Below, in pieces: positions 8,757 to 19,944 of a stretch of DNA of 64,000 nt (its first letter is position 1; every line of letters begins with the position of its first letter). The notes beneath the pieces were generated by a model. That model had not been told where the DNA came from. It did no database searches and saw only the letters and a program-made list of their open reading frames with translations. The stretch covers positions 186,001 to 250,000 of the forward strand of contig AM422018.1 of NCBI GenBank assembly GCA_000069925.1. Reading direction: 5' to 3'. The DNA comes from Candidatus Phytoplasma australiense. Its GTDB lineage: Bacteria > Bacillota_I > Bacilli_A > Acholeplasmatales > Acholeplasmataceae. The position numbers were made by a program, and so were the translations under genes.

Positions 8757-9731
8757 ATGAAAAAAGAAAAAGAATTAAAAAAAATTGCTGTTTTAACTTC
8801 AGGAGGAGATGCTCCTGGTATGAATGCTGCCATTAGAGCAGTTGTTTTAGAAGGAAATAAACAAGGTTTTGAAGTTTATGGAGTTAAAGATGGTTATTTA
8901 GGTTTGTATAATAACGAAATAAGTCTTTTAGATTCAAATTATTTCCCCCGCGTTATTAATGTTTCAGGAACTTTTTTGGGAACTTCTCGTTTTCTCCCTT
9001 TTCAAAACGACCTTGCTGTTCGCCAAACTTGTGCAAACAATTTGAAAAAATTGGGAGTTGAAAAATTAGTTGTTATCGGTGGTGACGGTTCTTATAAAGG
9101 CGCTATGAAATTAAAAGAATTAGGAATTAAATGTGTTGGCTTGCCTGCTACTATTGATAATGATATTAATAATACCGATTTTACAATTGGTTTTAGTACT
9201 GCTTTGAATAACATTGTGGATGCAATTGAAAAATTACGCGATACTTCTATTTCTCATCATAGATGTAGTATCATTGAAGTTATGGGACGCTACAAAGGAG
9301 ATTTAGCTTTATACGGAGGACTTGCAGCCGCTTCAGATGTTATTGTAACTCGCGAAAATCTTTTATCTAAACAAGAAATTTTAGACAAAGTTAAAGTTTT
9401 ATATCAAGCTAAAAAAAGACATGCTATTGTAGTTGTGACAGAACATATCTTTGATGTTGCAACCCTTGCTAAGGAAGTTGAAAAATATAGCGGATTTGAA
9501 ACTCGCGCCCAAGTTTTAGGTCATATTCAAAGAGGCGGAAGACCTACTGCAGAAGACTTAGTGCTTGCTTTTAGAATGGGAAGTTATGCGGTTTCTTTGT
9601 TACAACAAAATATTTTTGATTGTGCTGTTGGTACTTGTGGTCTTAATTTAAATTATACACATTTTTTTGATGTTTTTAATAACCATAACCAACAAAATGA
9701 TTTATTTCATGCAATTGCTAAATTATTATAA
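8757..9731 (+). CDS. pfkA: 6-phosphofructokinase
   Basis: 324 residues, the usual bacterial PfkA length (about 320). It phosphorylates fructose 6-phosphate with ATP, the committed step of glycolysis, the main energy route in these organisms. Visible motifs are LTSGGDAPGMNAAIR (ATP site, residue about 13), GGDGSYKGA (about 107), TIDNDI with the catalytic Asp (about 132), EVMGRYKGD (about 179) and VLGHIQRGG near the C-terminus. AAAGAGG lies about 12 bases before ATG 8757. It stands alone, with decayed DNA after it. Confidence 0.97.
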   Translation: MKKEKELKKIAVLTSGGDAPGMNAAIRAVVLEGNKQGFEVYGVKDGYLGLYNNEISLLDSNYFPRVINVSGTFLGTSRFLPFQNDLAVRQTCANNLKKLGVEKLVVIGGDGSYKGAMKLKELGIKCVGLPATIDNDINNTDFTIGFSTALNNIVDAIEKLRDTSISHHRCSIIEVMGRYKGDLALYGGLAAASDVIVTRENLLSKQEILDKVKVLYQAKKRHAIVVVTEHIFDVATLAKEVEKYSGFETRAQVLGHIQRGGRPTAEDLVLAFRMGSYAVSLLQQNIFDCAVGTCGLNLNYTHFFDVFNNHNQQNDLFHAIAKLL

Positions 9732-11184
9732 ACATAATTTATATAGTTTTTTTTCTGGCTAACTAAAATAAATATTTTTAAATTAAGACAAATTCTATTT
9801 TATTTAGATTTCAAATGTCATTTTTTTTTGGGTAAAAATTTTATGTTGATAACTTCAAAACTTAAATAAATTTTTAGAGCAAATCGATAATTTAATTCAA
9901 AAAAATTAGTTATAAAAGCTACAAAAGATAAAAAAATTTTTGCTATTTTTATTGATAATTTTTTAATCAAAAACTCAATTATATCTTTTATGTTAGTTGT
10001 AAATAATTATTTTTTTGCAATTTCTTGAATGTTTTTTTTGCATCAATTTTCCAACCTAGAAGTTTTGTAAAACCACGAAAAATTTTTCACAAGCTATTTA
10101 AATAAATGTTTTTTACAATCTGGGTATAGCTTTTTTCTATTTTTAAGGAGTTTTGTTTTCCTGAATTGTTGAATTTTTTGCTTTTTTGAAACAATTTTTA
10201 TATTTTAGTTTTTGAAGGCTTGTAAATATTTTATCATTTCAAATTTCTTCAGATTAACAAAAAAATCTGAATGAAATAAAAAAACATTTAAGTTTTTTTA
10301 TATTTTATTAAATTCAGAAAAACATGTTTTAAATGTTTTCATCAACAATTTAAAAATGAACACTTTTTAGATAATTTTTTTGCATATACCCTATTTAGTA
10401 TTTTTATTATTGCTGCCGTGGTGGTTTTTCTAAAGCTTTTTTAAAAAAAATTAAAAATTATTTTTTTAGTTTTAAAGCTTTTTTTCAAAAGCAACAATTG
10501 TATAATGCTTAAAAACTACCAACATTTATCTTCCTACTAAAACAATTATCAAAGCTACTAAAAGAAATTTAGTTTTTATTCAATTTGATATTAAAAACGT
10601 TCTTTTAAACTATTTAAAATCAAATGATAAAGTTAAATATTAAAAAAATTATTGCAGGATAAAAAAACAAGCAAACATTATTTTATTCTGGCTTTTTTAG
10701 TAGTTTATTTTTTTAATCAATCTGGATGATTCAAAAAAACGATTTAATTTGTTAAAAAAATTAAAAAATAGATATTAAAAACTTTCATAAATATTTTAAC
10801 CTTTATTTTTCGCTCCCTTGCTTGCAGTTTAATTTTAACTTTTCCAAAAAAAATGCAATAAATTTAACAATTAACATTTATTAAAGAAAAGATTTGTAAA
10901 AAATTATGAAATTCAAAATCCAATATAATAATTTTTTTCACAAGCAAACTTGTGATGCAATAATAAAATAAGATAATAAAATTATTTGAAAACATTTAAT
11001 ATGTTTTGTAAAAGAAAACTTTTGGTATAAATTAATAGAAATGTTTTTTTCTTTATAATTTGTTTTTGCTCAAAATTTTTACCTCAATGATCTTTTGTTT
11101 AAGTTATTTTATAAAATTATTTTAGTTTTTGTGATAAAAATAATCATTTGGACATTCAAAAAAACAATAAAAAAGGAGTAATTT
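9732..11184. other. 1.45-kb AT-rich decayed spacer
   Basis: No frame with a ribosome binding site or recognisable motif was found on either strand. The sequence is a patchwork of A- and T-runs like other spacers here and is most likely old gene debris. Confidence 0.5.
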
Positions 11185-12630
11185 ATGTCTGTTGAAAGAC
11201 AAACGTCTACCAAAGACTCTAATCAAAAAACTTTTAAAAGGGCCATTTATAAGAATTTAATCATCCTTTCTCTCCCGATTGCCATTTATTTGCTTTTTCA
11301 ACATTTAACCACTTCTATTGATTTTGCTATTATTGGCGATTCTCAAAAGACAACCAATGTAGATAGCACTATTACTTACATGAAGCAAATTAAAAAAATT
11401 CTTCAAAGTATAGCAATTGCTTTGGGAGGCGCTGGAGTAGTTTTGGTCGCGCGTGAATATAAAAAACAAAATAAAGAAAAATCCCGCCAATATGCCACTT
11501 TAGCTTTTTTATTAGCTGTTACTATTTCTTTAGCTTTTTTAGCTTTTTTAGGATTAGGAGTTTTTTTGCCTAAACCTTTAGGAGATTTATTTTTAAAAAG
11601 CGATTATCATGCTGATGGTGGATTATTATATTATCAACTTTCTTTAATCACTTTTGTTTTCATCACTATTAATTCCGTTTTTATTGCTTTAGAACGTGCC
11701 AAAAACAAAACTAAATTTATTTTAATTCTTAATATTTTTTTAATAACTTTAAGAGTCGTTCTTTCTTTTATTTATAAATTTGTGAAAGAAAAGGGACAAG
11801 TAACGGTTATTGATTTGGCTTTAGCTGATTTATTATCGAATTTGTTCATTACTTGTATTGCCTTTTTTTGTATGTTTAACCCAAAAAATCCTTTTCAATT
11901 ACAATTTAAAAAAATAACTTTCCCTAAAGATGTAGTTAAAGGGATGCTTAAATTAATAGGAACTTTAATTATTGGTAAAGTTACTTATGAAATCGGTAAA
12001 AAAATTATTCTTGATATGACTACTAATTATTATAAAGACATAGTCGCTATTTCTGGACTTGTTGCGGTTGTTAATGGTATTTGTTATAGCATTTCTCAGT
12101 CTTTTGAAGATTCTCAATCTGCAATGGTTTCTCAAAGTGTTGCTTTTGAAAGTAATCAAAAAACTTTCAAAATCTTTAAAAATGTTTTTGTCATTACTTT
12201 CATTATTGGTCTTTTTGGTTTTTTAATAAATGAATATTTCGGAGTTGAAATATTATCTTTTGTGAAACAAAAAAATTATACACCTCAAACACATAAAGAA
12301 ATGCTCGAAAATTTTAAAATAATTTTACGTTATGAAGGAACTTCTTTATTTACTTCTGTTTGGGCCTCTATGATGATGGGTTATATTTTATCTTACAAGA
12401 AAAACGCCAATCTTATTTTTTGGATGAATCTTTTAAGAGTAGTTTTAAGAATATCAATTTTATTTGTTTTACATAATATATTTTCATCAACTTCATCAAC
12501 AATTACCCCCGCTCATCAATTTGGTTTAAGCACTCTTGGAAGTAACGCAACTGTTTTAATCGTAACAACGGTTATCTTTATTTCTTTTTTGAGTAAAAAT
12601 AAGGCCAAAAATCGTCAACAACAAAAATAA
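11185..12630 (+). CDS. MATE-family multidrug/cation exporter
   Basis: 481 residues with about 12 hydrophobic helices. The N-terminal half begins NLIILSLPIAIYLLFQHL and has GGAGVVLVAREYKKQNKEKSRQYATLAF, a layout seen in MATE (NorM/DinF-like) proteins, which export organic cations using Na+ or H+ gradients. AAAAAGGAG precedes ATG 11185. The next gene (pgi) starts 34 bases later, so they may be cotranscribed. A second, diverged MATE gene is at 19945-21435; substrates cannot be inferred. Confidence 0.85.
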   Translation: MSVERQTSTKDSNQKTFKRAIYKNLIILSLPIAIYLLFQHLTTSIDFAIIGDSQKTTNVDSTITYMKQIKKILQSIAIALGGAGVVLVAREYKKQNKEKSRQYATLAFLLAVTISLAFLAFLGLGVFLPKPLGDLFLKSDYHADGGLLYYQLSLITFVFITINSVFIALERAKNKTKFILILNIFLITLRVVLSFIYKFVKEKGQVTVIDLALADLLSNLFITCIAFFCMFNPKNPFQLQFKKITFPKDVVKGMLKLIGTLIIGKVTYEIGKKIILDMTTNYYKDIVAISGLVAVVNGICYSISQSFEDSQSAMVSQSVAFESNQKTFKIFKNVFVITFIIGLFGFLINEYFGVEILSFVKQKNYTPQTHKEMLENFKIILRYEGTSLFTSVWASMMMGYILSYKKNANLIFWMNLLRVVLRISILFVLHNIFSSTSSTITPAHQFGLSTLGSNATVLIVTTVIFISFLSKNKAKNRQQQK

Positions 12631-12664
12631 GAAAAAATTTTATTTAAAAATTAAGGAGTTTATC

Positions 12665-13948
12665 GTGAGCTTAAAATTAAATCTTAGTGGAATTGCATCT
12701 TTTTGTGATTGGGAAAAAATCACAAAAGAATATAAAAATAAAATAAAAGATATTCATTATAAATTACATAATGAAACACTTCTTCAAAATCAATATTTAG
12801 GGTGGTTAGATTTGCCTTTAAATTATGATCAAGAAGAATTTGCAAGAATGAAACAATTAAAAAATCAAAACAATGATCTAGATGTTTTAGTAGTTGTAGG
12901 AATTGGAGGCTCTTATTTAGGAGCAAAAGCAGGAATTGAATTTCTTCAAACTCCTTTTCAAAATAACAAACCAGAAATTATTTTTGCAGGACATCAAGTA
13001 TCAGGAACTTATTTAACTAATCTTTTAAAATATTTACAAGACAAAACTTGGGCCATCAACGTTATTTCAAAATCAGGCACCACTTTAGAACCGGCTTTAG
13101 CTTTTCGAATTCTTAAAGAAGCAATTGAAAAAAAATATGGTCAAGAAGCTGCGAAAAAACGTATTTTTGCTACCACAGATAAACAAAAAGGAACTTTATT
13201 TAATTTATCCAAAAAACAAGGGTATGAAATGTTTGTGATTCCTGATTCTGTTGGCGGAAGATTTAGTGTTTTAACTAGTGTAGGACTTTTGCCTTTTGTT
13301 TTTGCTAATTTAGATGTGGACGCTATATTAAAAGGCGCTTTACAAGCTTTCAAAGATACTTCTTCAGATGATTTAGATCAAAACCAAGCCTATCAATATG
13401 CTTTAGCTAGATGTTGTATGTATTCTCAAATGAATAAAAACGTAGAGTTGTTAGTTACTTATGAACCTTCTTTACTAGCTTTTGCAGAATGGTGGAAGCA
13501 ATTATTTGCTGAATCAGAAGGAAAAGACAAAAAAGGTCTTTTTGTGGGCTCTGTAAATAATTCTTCTGATCTTCATTCTTTAGGACAATACATCCAAGAA
13601 GGAAAAAAAATATGTTTTGAAACAGTTTTGAACTTCCTTTCTACAAAAGATGAATGTGTTGTTCCTGAAATAAGCAATGAATTAGATAATCTTAATTACA
13701 TAGCTAATAAAACTTATTCAGAAATTAATCAAATAATCCTTCAAGCAACTAAACAAGCTCACATCGAAGGAGAAGTCCCTAATTTAGAGATTGTTGTTTC
13801 TTCTTTGGATGCATTTCATTTAGGTTATTTAATGTACTTTTTCCAAAAAGCATGCGCTATGTCAGGTTTGCTATTAGGAGTAAACCCTTTCAACCAACCA
13901 GGTGTGGAAATATATAAACAAAAAATGTTTTCTTTGTTGAAAAAATAA
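12665..13948 (+). CDS. pgi: Glucose-6-phosphate isomerase
   Basis: 427 residues, matching the short bacterial Pgi form. It interconverts glucose 6-phosphate and fructose 6-phosphate, just before PfkA in glycolysis. Motifs visible are VVGIGGSYLGAKA (about 80), the SIS-type ISKSGTTLEPALAFR (about 137), VGGRFSVLTSVGLLP (about 200) and a C-terminal GVNPFNQPGVEIYK. The start is GTG 12665, supported by AAGGAG nine bases upstream. Confidence 0.97.
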   Translation: MSLKLNLSGIASFCDWEKITKEYKNKIKDIHYKLHNETLLQNQYLGWLDLPLNYDQEEFARMKQLKNQNNDLDVLVVVGIGGSYLGAKAGIEFLQTPFQNNKPEIIFAGHQVSGTYLTNLLKYLQDKTWAINVISKSGTTLEPALAFRILKEAIEKKYGQEAAKKRIFATTDKQKGTLFNLSKKQGYEMFVIPDSVGGRFSVLTSVGLLPFVFANLDVDAILKGALQAFKDTSSDDLDQNQAYQYALARCCMYSQMNKNVELLVTYEPSLLAFAEWWKQLFAESEGKDKKGLFVGSVNNSSDLHSLGQYIQEGKKICFETVLNFLSTKDECVVPEISNELDNLNYIANKTYSEINQIILQATKQAHIEGEVPNLEIVVSSLDAFHLGYLMYFFQKACAMSGLLLGVNPFNQPGVEIYKQKMFSLLKK

Positions 13949-13980
13949 AGAATATATTGAGTTTTTAAATTTAATTTTAA

Positions 13981-14009
13981 AGATCGACTTTTTAGTCGGT
14001 CTTTTTTTA
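13981..14009 (+). terminator. Rho-independent terminator of pgi
   Basis: AGATCGACT (13981-13989) pairs, with a G-U, to AGTCGGTCT (13994-14002), followed by a T-run. The same AGTCGGTC stem recurs at 14316, 22009 and, reversed, 34029. Confidence 0.85.
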
Positions 14010-15349
14010 TAAAAAAACCATTTTATTTAAAAAAATTCAGTCAACAACAAAAACTCTCAAAAAAATAGCAAGTTTTCTTTTTTGGGGAATAACTTTTTTA
14101 AAACTTTAATGACTAATGATATTTTTTAATTAATGATTTTTTTATTTTTTCAAGCCATCAACTACAAAAATAACTTTGAAATGTCAGCTGACAATTAATT
14201 TATTTTGTTTTTGAAATAATTCTTTTTTTAAGGATTAATGATTAATAATAAAATATTTTGAAACAATGAGTTATTCTAAAAATTCGGATACTTTTTATTT
14301 TTTAAAAAAATGATGCCCGACTTATTTTTAAGTCGGTCTTTTTTTCTTTTGGAAACTTAAAAAAATAATTTTTTAATATTTTCTAAAAACGTTTTGATAA
14401 ACGGATAAAATATTTAAGACAAAAAAATATTAAGAGTTTTTTTAAAAAATAAAAAGAATTTAGAAATAAAGAATTATTCAATGGAGTTTGATTATTTATT
14501 AGCAAACAAAACAGTTAGTAGATATAACAACTATTCTAAAGAATTTAAAAAAGATTTATGGTGCATATTTTGAAAGCTATGAAAAAAACTACACCAAGAT
14601 GACATGCAATTAATTATGTTTCTGGGATTTTGACTTTAGAAAGTAAACAATTATTTTTAAAGCAAAAGTGATATTAATTATATTTAATTGAATTCACTTT
14701 TACGTTCTTTTTTAGGTTTTTTTTGATTTAAAATATTCCTTTAAAACTTAAAAAACAATAGATAATTACAATATTTTTGTAAACTAACAAAACAAATTAA
14801 TTAAAACAAAAGCGTCTATAAGTTTTTTTCATAATTTAGTTAATGCGTGAGATATTTTTTAATTTTTTATTTTTCAATAGTTATATGGTGGATAAATTTT
14901 TAAAAATATTCCTTAAAACATCATTTTTTTGATTAAAAAATGCACAGCAAAAGAGTCTCCAAAGTTTTGCTGTATATTTACTTCAATAATCTTTTTTAAT
15001 TACTTTAGTTTTCTAAATTTATTTTGCTTAAGTATTTTAAATTAATTAATCATTGTTTGAACATAAAAAGATTCAATGATAATTATTTAGTTTAATTTTT
15101 ATTTTGATTTGGATTGGATTTTGCAAGTTGTTGTATGTTTTATAATTTTTTTATAATAAGTTTTATTGTTATCAACATAAAAAAATAACATAAAATTATA
15201 AAACATCAAAAACTGATGCGTTTTTTAAAATTAGTGCAGTAAGAAGAAAAAACATGCAGGCCTAATTTTGACTAATGTTTTGCTGATGTTTTTAAAAATT
15301 ATTTTTGTAAAAGAAGGCATTTTTGTGGTGATAAAAAGTGTAGCAATTT
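14010..15349. other. 1.3-kb decayed spacer with a terminator and a dnaB relic
   Basis: Contains the hairpin at 14316-14345 and, at about 14540-14650 on the plus strand, a weak relic resembling the DnaB N-domain (KAMKKTTPR-HAINYVSGILTLES against ETMKQLKLQNREIDYVTVGSVL). The rest is featureless A/T-rich DNA. Confidence 0.45.
14316..14345 (+). terminator. Orphan terminator hairpin next to a dnaB relic
   Basis: CCGACTTA (14317-14324) pairs with TAAGTCGG (14329-14336), followed by a T-run. No gene ends here. The same hairpin accompanies dnaB relics at 22.0 and 34.0 kb. Confidence 0.7.
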
Positions 15350-16219
15350 TTATAATTTCTTATCTTGAAGATTTTTAATATGATTGTATTTGCGATAAAT
15401 TTCTTTTTTGCTTTCTTGACGTTCTTGAGCCACTTGCATTAAGGCCTCTTTTTGGCTAAAACCTAATTTTAAATAAAAAGCAATATGTTCAGAAATATTT
15501 AAAAAAGTTAATTGGGGAGTTGTTTTTTGTTTTCCTTCTATTAAAAGAACGTATTCTCCTTTATAAACTAGATCTTCTTTTAAAACATCTTCCAGATTGC
15601 CGTTAATAATAGTTTCAAATTTTTTAGTTAGTTCTCGCGCCAAAGAAATTCGACGATTGCCATAAAGTTGATGAATTAACAACAAAGTTTTTTTAATTCT
15701 ATAAGGAGATTCATAAATGATAAGAGTTTCATGGTTGTTTTGGTATTTCAATAACTCTTTTTTTAAAGCTTGACCTAAGCGAGGCAAAAAACCCAAAAAA
15801 ATAAAAGGAGTTTTGAGGTTAGCGGTGACAAAGGCAGTTAAAAAAGCAGAAGCTCCTGGAATAGCTACTATATTAAAGCCTTTTTTTTCTATTTCATTCA
15901 CCAATAAAAACCCTGGGTCACTAATTAAAGGAGTTCCTGCGTCACTGATTAAAGCCAAATCTTTTCCTTGTGATAACAATTCTAAAATTTGAGGTAACCT
16001 ATTTTTCTGATTATGTTGATAATAAGAAATTATTTTTTTTTTAATTTGATAATGTTCTAAAAGTTTTTTGGAATTTCTGGTATCTTCTGCTAAAATTAAA
16101 AAGACTTCTTTTAAAACTCTGACCGCTCTAAAAGTAATATCTTCCAAATTACCGATAGGAGTTGCAACTAAATACAAAGTCGGTTTTTGATTGCAAAAAC
16201 TTTTTTGGTGAAATAACAT
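15350..16219 (-). CDS. rsmI: 16S rRNA 2'-O-methyltransferase (C1402)
   Basis: 289 residues. RsmI uses S-adenosylmethionine to 2'-O-methylate C1402 in the decoding centre of 16S rRNA. The tetrapyrrole-methylase fold signature is clear: LYLVATPIGNLEDITFRAVRVL near the N-terminus, LAEDTRNSKKLLEHY, LISDAGTPLISDPG (about 92) and VAIPGASAFLTA. It is last of a minus-strand set tmk-holB-rsmI, with holB ending 26 bases upstream of its start, a common Firmicute arrangement. Confidence 0.95.
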   Translation of the reverse strand: MLFHQKSFCNQKPTLYLVATPIGNLEDITFRAVRVLKEVFLILAEDTRNSKKLLEHYQIKKKIISYYQHNQKNRLPQILELLSQGKDLALISDAGTPLISDPGFLLVNEIEKKGFNIVAIPGASAFLTAFVTANLKTPFIFLGFLPRLGQALKKELLKYQNNHETLIIYESPYRIKKTLLLIHQLYGNRRISLARELTKKFETIINGNLEDVLKEDLVYKGEYVLLIEGKQKTTPQLTFLNISEHIAFYLKLGFSQKEALMQVAQERQESKKEIYRKYNHIKNLQDKKL

Positions 16220-16244
16220 ATTGCCTCCTTGATTAAAAAAATTA

Positions 16245-17192
16245 TTAAAAATATTTTTGTTGTTCTAATTCCAAAATTAAAGCAAAAAAGAGGTTTTGGG
16301 GATTCACCAAATTAATTTTTTCTTGATGATATTTTTGCAGAATCTCTAAAATATTTGTGATTCGCTGTAAAGTTAAATTTTGAAATTCCTTTTGATGGTG
16401 TGCTTGATTTTCAAAATAAATAGGCAATTGTTTTTTTTGATAAAACAAATCTAAAAACCACCTTAACAAAACTGATACCAAATCGCTTAAAAAAACAGCA
16501 AAAGAATTTATAAGAACAGTAGCAAAGTCATAAGTTGCACAAGAACCATCTTTAGGAAATTGTTCCAAAAAAAACAAAAAATATTTTTTAAATTCTAGAT
16601 AATAAGCTGTATTTTCGTCAGAAGAAATATTTATCAAAGGAATTAAAGCACAATTCATAACATCTATTTCTTGCGATAATTTTCGTTCTTCGATTGCAGG
16701 AGTTAATAACTGTTGTTTGAAAACATCAATATTGATAACTTGACAACGTGAAACGATTGTTGTCAAAACTTGATGTAAATTGTCTGTCAACAAAAAACCA
16801 ATTATATTATTGGGAGTATTTTCTAAAAAATGAAGCAAACTGTTGGCTGCTGGCAAAGTTGTTTTTTCCATTTCTTCAATCACATAAATTCTTTGTTCTC
16901 CAAACAAAGAACTTTGACTAAAAAAATCTTTTAATTGCAATATTTGCTCTTTTTTAAAAAGATGGTTATCTTTTTTTAAATAATAAAAGTTAGGATATGT
17001 GCCTTCAGTTAAAGTTTGTTTTAAAAAAGAATGGTTTTGAGTATTTTCTTGGGATTTCAAAATTTGATAAGATAATTCCAAAACAAATTTTTTTCTTTGA
17101 GGGAGATCAAGCCCGGTTATTAAATAAAGGTGAGCTAATTTTTTGTTTTGAATTATTTTTAAGAATGGTTTTAAAAATGGTTGGTTTGGCAT
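16245..17192 (-). CDS. holB: DNA polymerase III delta' clamp-loader subunit
   Basis: 315 residues. Delta' is the stator of the clamp loader that opens the beta clamp. The N-terminus (HLYLITGLDLPQRKKFV) occupies the Walker A position but lacks a proper GxxGxGKT, as usual for delta'. QRIYVIEEMEKTTLPAANSLLHFLENTP and a TTIVSRCQVI (SRC motif supplying the trans arginine) are diagnostic. It overlaps the 3' end of tmk by 22 bases. No zinc-binding cysteine cluster is visible. Confidence 0.92.
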   Translation of the reverse strand: MPNQPFLKPFLKIIQNKKLAHLYLITGLDLPQRKKFVLELSYQILKSQENTQNHSFLKQTLTEGTYPNFYYLKKDNHLFKKEQILQLKDFFSQSSLFGEQRIYVIEEMEKTTLPAANSLLHFLENTPNNIIGFLLTDNLHQVLTTIVSRCQVINIDVFKQQLLTPAIEERKLSQEIDVMNCALIPLINISSDENTAYYLEFKKYFLFFLEQFPKDGSCATYDFATVLINSFAVFLSDLVSVLLRWFLDLFYQKKQLPIYFENQAHHQKEFQNLTLQRITNILEILQKYHQEKINLVNPQNLFFALILELEQQKYF

Positions 17193-17800
17193 AATAAATG
17201 TTTAACTTTTTGGTAAATTAAAGAAGATAATTGAGGCAAAGAATTATCTGCTTGAATTTTGATAATACGTTTATTTTCTTTTTGGGCCAGTTTTAAATAA
17301 CCTTCGCGGATTTTTTGATGAAATTCAATCGTTTCTAAATCCAGCCGATTTTGTTTATCCGGGCGAAAAAGTTCCAATCTTTTTTTAGCTATGACAGGGT
17401 CTAAATCAAGGTAAAAAGTAATGTTAGGTAAATGTTTTAAAGCAAAATCATTAATATACTCAATATATTTTTGTCCTAATTTTCTGGCATATCCTTGATA
17501 AACAAAAGAAGAATCTAAATAACGATCACAAATAACAATTTTGTTTTCTTTTAAAGCAGGAAGAATTATATTTTTTAAATGTTCGTTTCTGTCTGCAGCA
17601 TAAAGCAAGGCCTCTGTTTTTAAATCAATCGGAGGCATTTCAGGATTTAAAATTTTTTCTCTAATAAAAAGAAAAGGATGATATCCTCCCGGTTCCTTGG
17701 TTAAAACAATTTGGTGTTTGTTTCCGGATAATTTTTGAGCCAAAATACGAGCTAAAGTTGTTTTTCCTGATGCCTCTCCGCCTTCAAAAGAAATAAACAT
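17171..17800 (-). CDS. tmk: Thymidylate kinase (chromosomal copy)
   Basis: 209 residues, the normal length. It phosphorylates dTMP to dTDP. Motifs are the P-loop FEGGEASGKTT (about 5-15), TKEPGG (about 34), DRYLDSSFVYQG (about 95) and a LID region with RPDKQNRLD. The P-loop reads GGEASGKTT where GxDGxGKTT is more usual. A very different tmk is carried by PMU-A at 47598, so two isoforms coexist. Confidence 0.95.
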   Translation of the reverse strand: MFISFEGGEASGKTTLARILAQKLSGNKHQIVLTKEPGGYHPFLFIREKILNPEMPPIDLKTEALLYAADRNEHLKNIILPALKENKIVICDRYLDSSFVYQGYARKLGQKYIEYINDFALKHLPNITFYLDLDPVIAKKRLELFRPDKQNRLDLETIEFHQKIREGYLKLAQKENKRIIKIQADNSLPQLSSLIYQKVKHLLCQTNHF

Positions 17801-17888
17801 AATAATCTTAATTCTCCTTTTTTTATTTTGTTAACTCTCCAATTTTAATTTTGGGGTTAAATGAAAAATAGAAAAAACAAATTATAAT

Positions 17889-18626
17889 TTAATAAAAAAT
17901 TTTTTTTAAAAATAAACCTTTCGCTGGAGCTAAAAGGGATACTTTTTGATTAGTTGTGTTGGTTAACATAGCTTTAAAAAGTTCTAAAGACATTTTATTT
18001 TTCCCGATTTCAATCAACCCCCCCACCAAAAATCGAACCATATACTTAAGAAAACCATCTGCATGAAAAATTAAAATATAATTTTGGGAAGTTTCTTTCA
18101 CAAAAGCATTTAAAACAGTTTTATTAAAATTTTTTTCTTTTTTGTCGTTAGTGAAAGAGGCAAAATTATATTTTCCAATAATCAAATTCATAGCGGATTT
18201 TATTTTTGCAAAATCAAGGTTAGCAACAAAAACTTGAAAATGATAATTAAAAGCATTTAAAGGTTTTTTGGCAAAAATATAATGGTAAATTTTGGATTTT
18301 GCCCAATAACGAGCATGAAAATCAGCTGTTGCTTTTTCTATTTTTTTAATTCTAATATCAGGCGGTAAAATACGATTAAGAGTGTTTTTAAAACGTTTTA
18401 GTTCAATCGCAAAAGCAGTTTGAAAATGAATTGTTTGTTCTTGAGCATGTACACCTTTATCAGTTCTGCTAGCTGCAAAAGTATTAATTTGACGTTTAGT
18501 CATCGATTTTAAAGCATTTTCTAATGTTTGTTGAATCGTTTTTGTTTGGGGTTGTTTTTGGTATCCGCAATAACAAGTGCCATCATAACTTAAAATTAAT
18601 TTATAAAAATACTTTTCCAAAAACAT
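17889..18626 (-). CDS. truA: tRNA pseudouridine(38-40) synthase
   Basis: 245 residues. TruA isomerises U38-U40 in the tRNA anticodon arm. The catalytic Asp is in FAASRTDKGVHAQEQ (about residue 54). The start of the chain (LILSYDGTCYCGYQKQP) and YHYIFAKKPLNAF also fit the family. It lies upstream of tmk on the same strand, separated by about 90 bases. Confidence 0.95.
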   Translation of the reverse strand: MFLEKYFYKLILSYDGTCYCGYQKQPQTKTIQQTLENALKSMTKRQINTFAASRTDKGVHAQEQTIHFQTAFAIELKRFKNTLNRILPPDIRIKKIEKATADFHARYWAKSKIYHYIFAKKPLNAFNYHFQVFVANLDFAKIKSAMNLIIGKYNFASFTNDKKEKNFNKTVLNAFVKETSQNYILIFHADGFLKYMVRFLVGGLIEIGKNKMSLELFKAMLTNTTNQKVSLLAPAKGLFLKKIFY

Positions 18627-19944
18627 CTCCTAAAAATTAATGATAAAGCATAAAAAAATAACAATCATTAAATTTTTTTTAAAAACAATCCACTTTTTCA
18701 GCAGATGTAAAAACTTATGGTAGTTATTGTTTTGAAAAACAATTAACACCAAATTATCGCTCGTTAATTATAGCACTTTTTTTAATTAAAAGCAAAAAAT
18801 AAATTAGTTTGTGCAACAAGAAGGGATCAAAGCATAAACTATCTAGTATTAAGTTTAATGTTGGAAAAAAGATAGATACTTTCTTGTTTATTTATGAAAA
18901 AAAATAAATCTATCACAATAATTATAACATAAAAAAAGCACTGCAAAAAAGTAGTTCTTAAAAACTGAAAAATATTTTGATATTTTCAAAATTATTCAGA
19001 TTACATAACTTGAAAATTATTAAATTTCTTAAGTTTTTGATGGTTTTTTAATTCGTTAATTAATTATTTTTAGGCGTGATTGCTCCCAAATTTAGGTATT
19101 CAATTTTTCCCTAAAATAAACGAATGAATTTTACAAGTTTGCAAAAATGAATTTACTAAGAGAATCAAATGTATCAAAAGAAATGAAAATTTAAAAATTT
19201 TTCTAACAAACAACAAACAAACACTTTTTTAAGAACATGATTCCATTTTTTGCATTTTTTGTGTCTTTTTTGCTTCGTTATCCAAAACATTGTTTGGAAT
19301 TTGTAAGTTTTTTCTTGGTGATGTTGTTTATATATATGACAAATCTGTTTTGTTTATTATTTTTTTCATGTCTGTTGGTTTTTATAAATTTTTTTTAGAC
19401 CAAATTTGAAAATTATTTTTTGAGTTTTCAAGGTTTTTGAAAAGTAAAAGTGTCTAAACTTTTGGAACAATTCAGTTTTTTTAATCCCTTTAATTGTAAA
19501 TTATTTTTGTTTAAAGTTTAGGTCGTAAACAAAAAAAACGCATTAACTTCACGAGTTTAGAAAAATAATCCATCAACAAAAATAGTCAAAAAAATGAGCA
19601 AAAACTTTTCTGACACAAATCACAAACAAACATATTTTTTACATAATCATATTATATTTTGATCTTTGGGATTTTAGTGTTTTTTAACTTTAAAACAATA
19701 TTTAGGTTTTTTTGGCGTGTTTGTTTTTCATCTAGTGTTTTTTTTATAACAAATATTGCTTAGTTGAATCTTTTTGTAATTCAGATGATAGTTTTTATAA
19801 TTTTTTTTAGACCAAATTTTAAAATTATTTTTTTAGTTTTAAAGAATATTTTTTAAAACAAAAAAATGTCTAAAAAACATCATCTCCCCACACCTTTAAA
19901 AATTGAAAAATCATAAATATATAAAAAAAGAAGCTAAATTATCT
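18627..19944. other. 1.3-kb decayed spacer with an internal diverged repeat
   Basis: No gene is seen. Two diverged copies of one segment are visible at about 19380-19460 and 19790-19880 (TTTTTATAA...TTTTTTTTAGACCAAATTT...GTCTAAA). The second ends in AACATCATCTCCCC, which also occurs near 34460, linking it to debris elsewhere in the window. Confidence 0.45.
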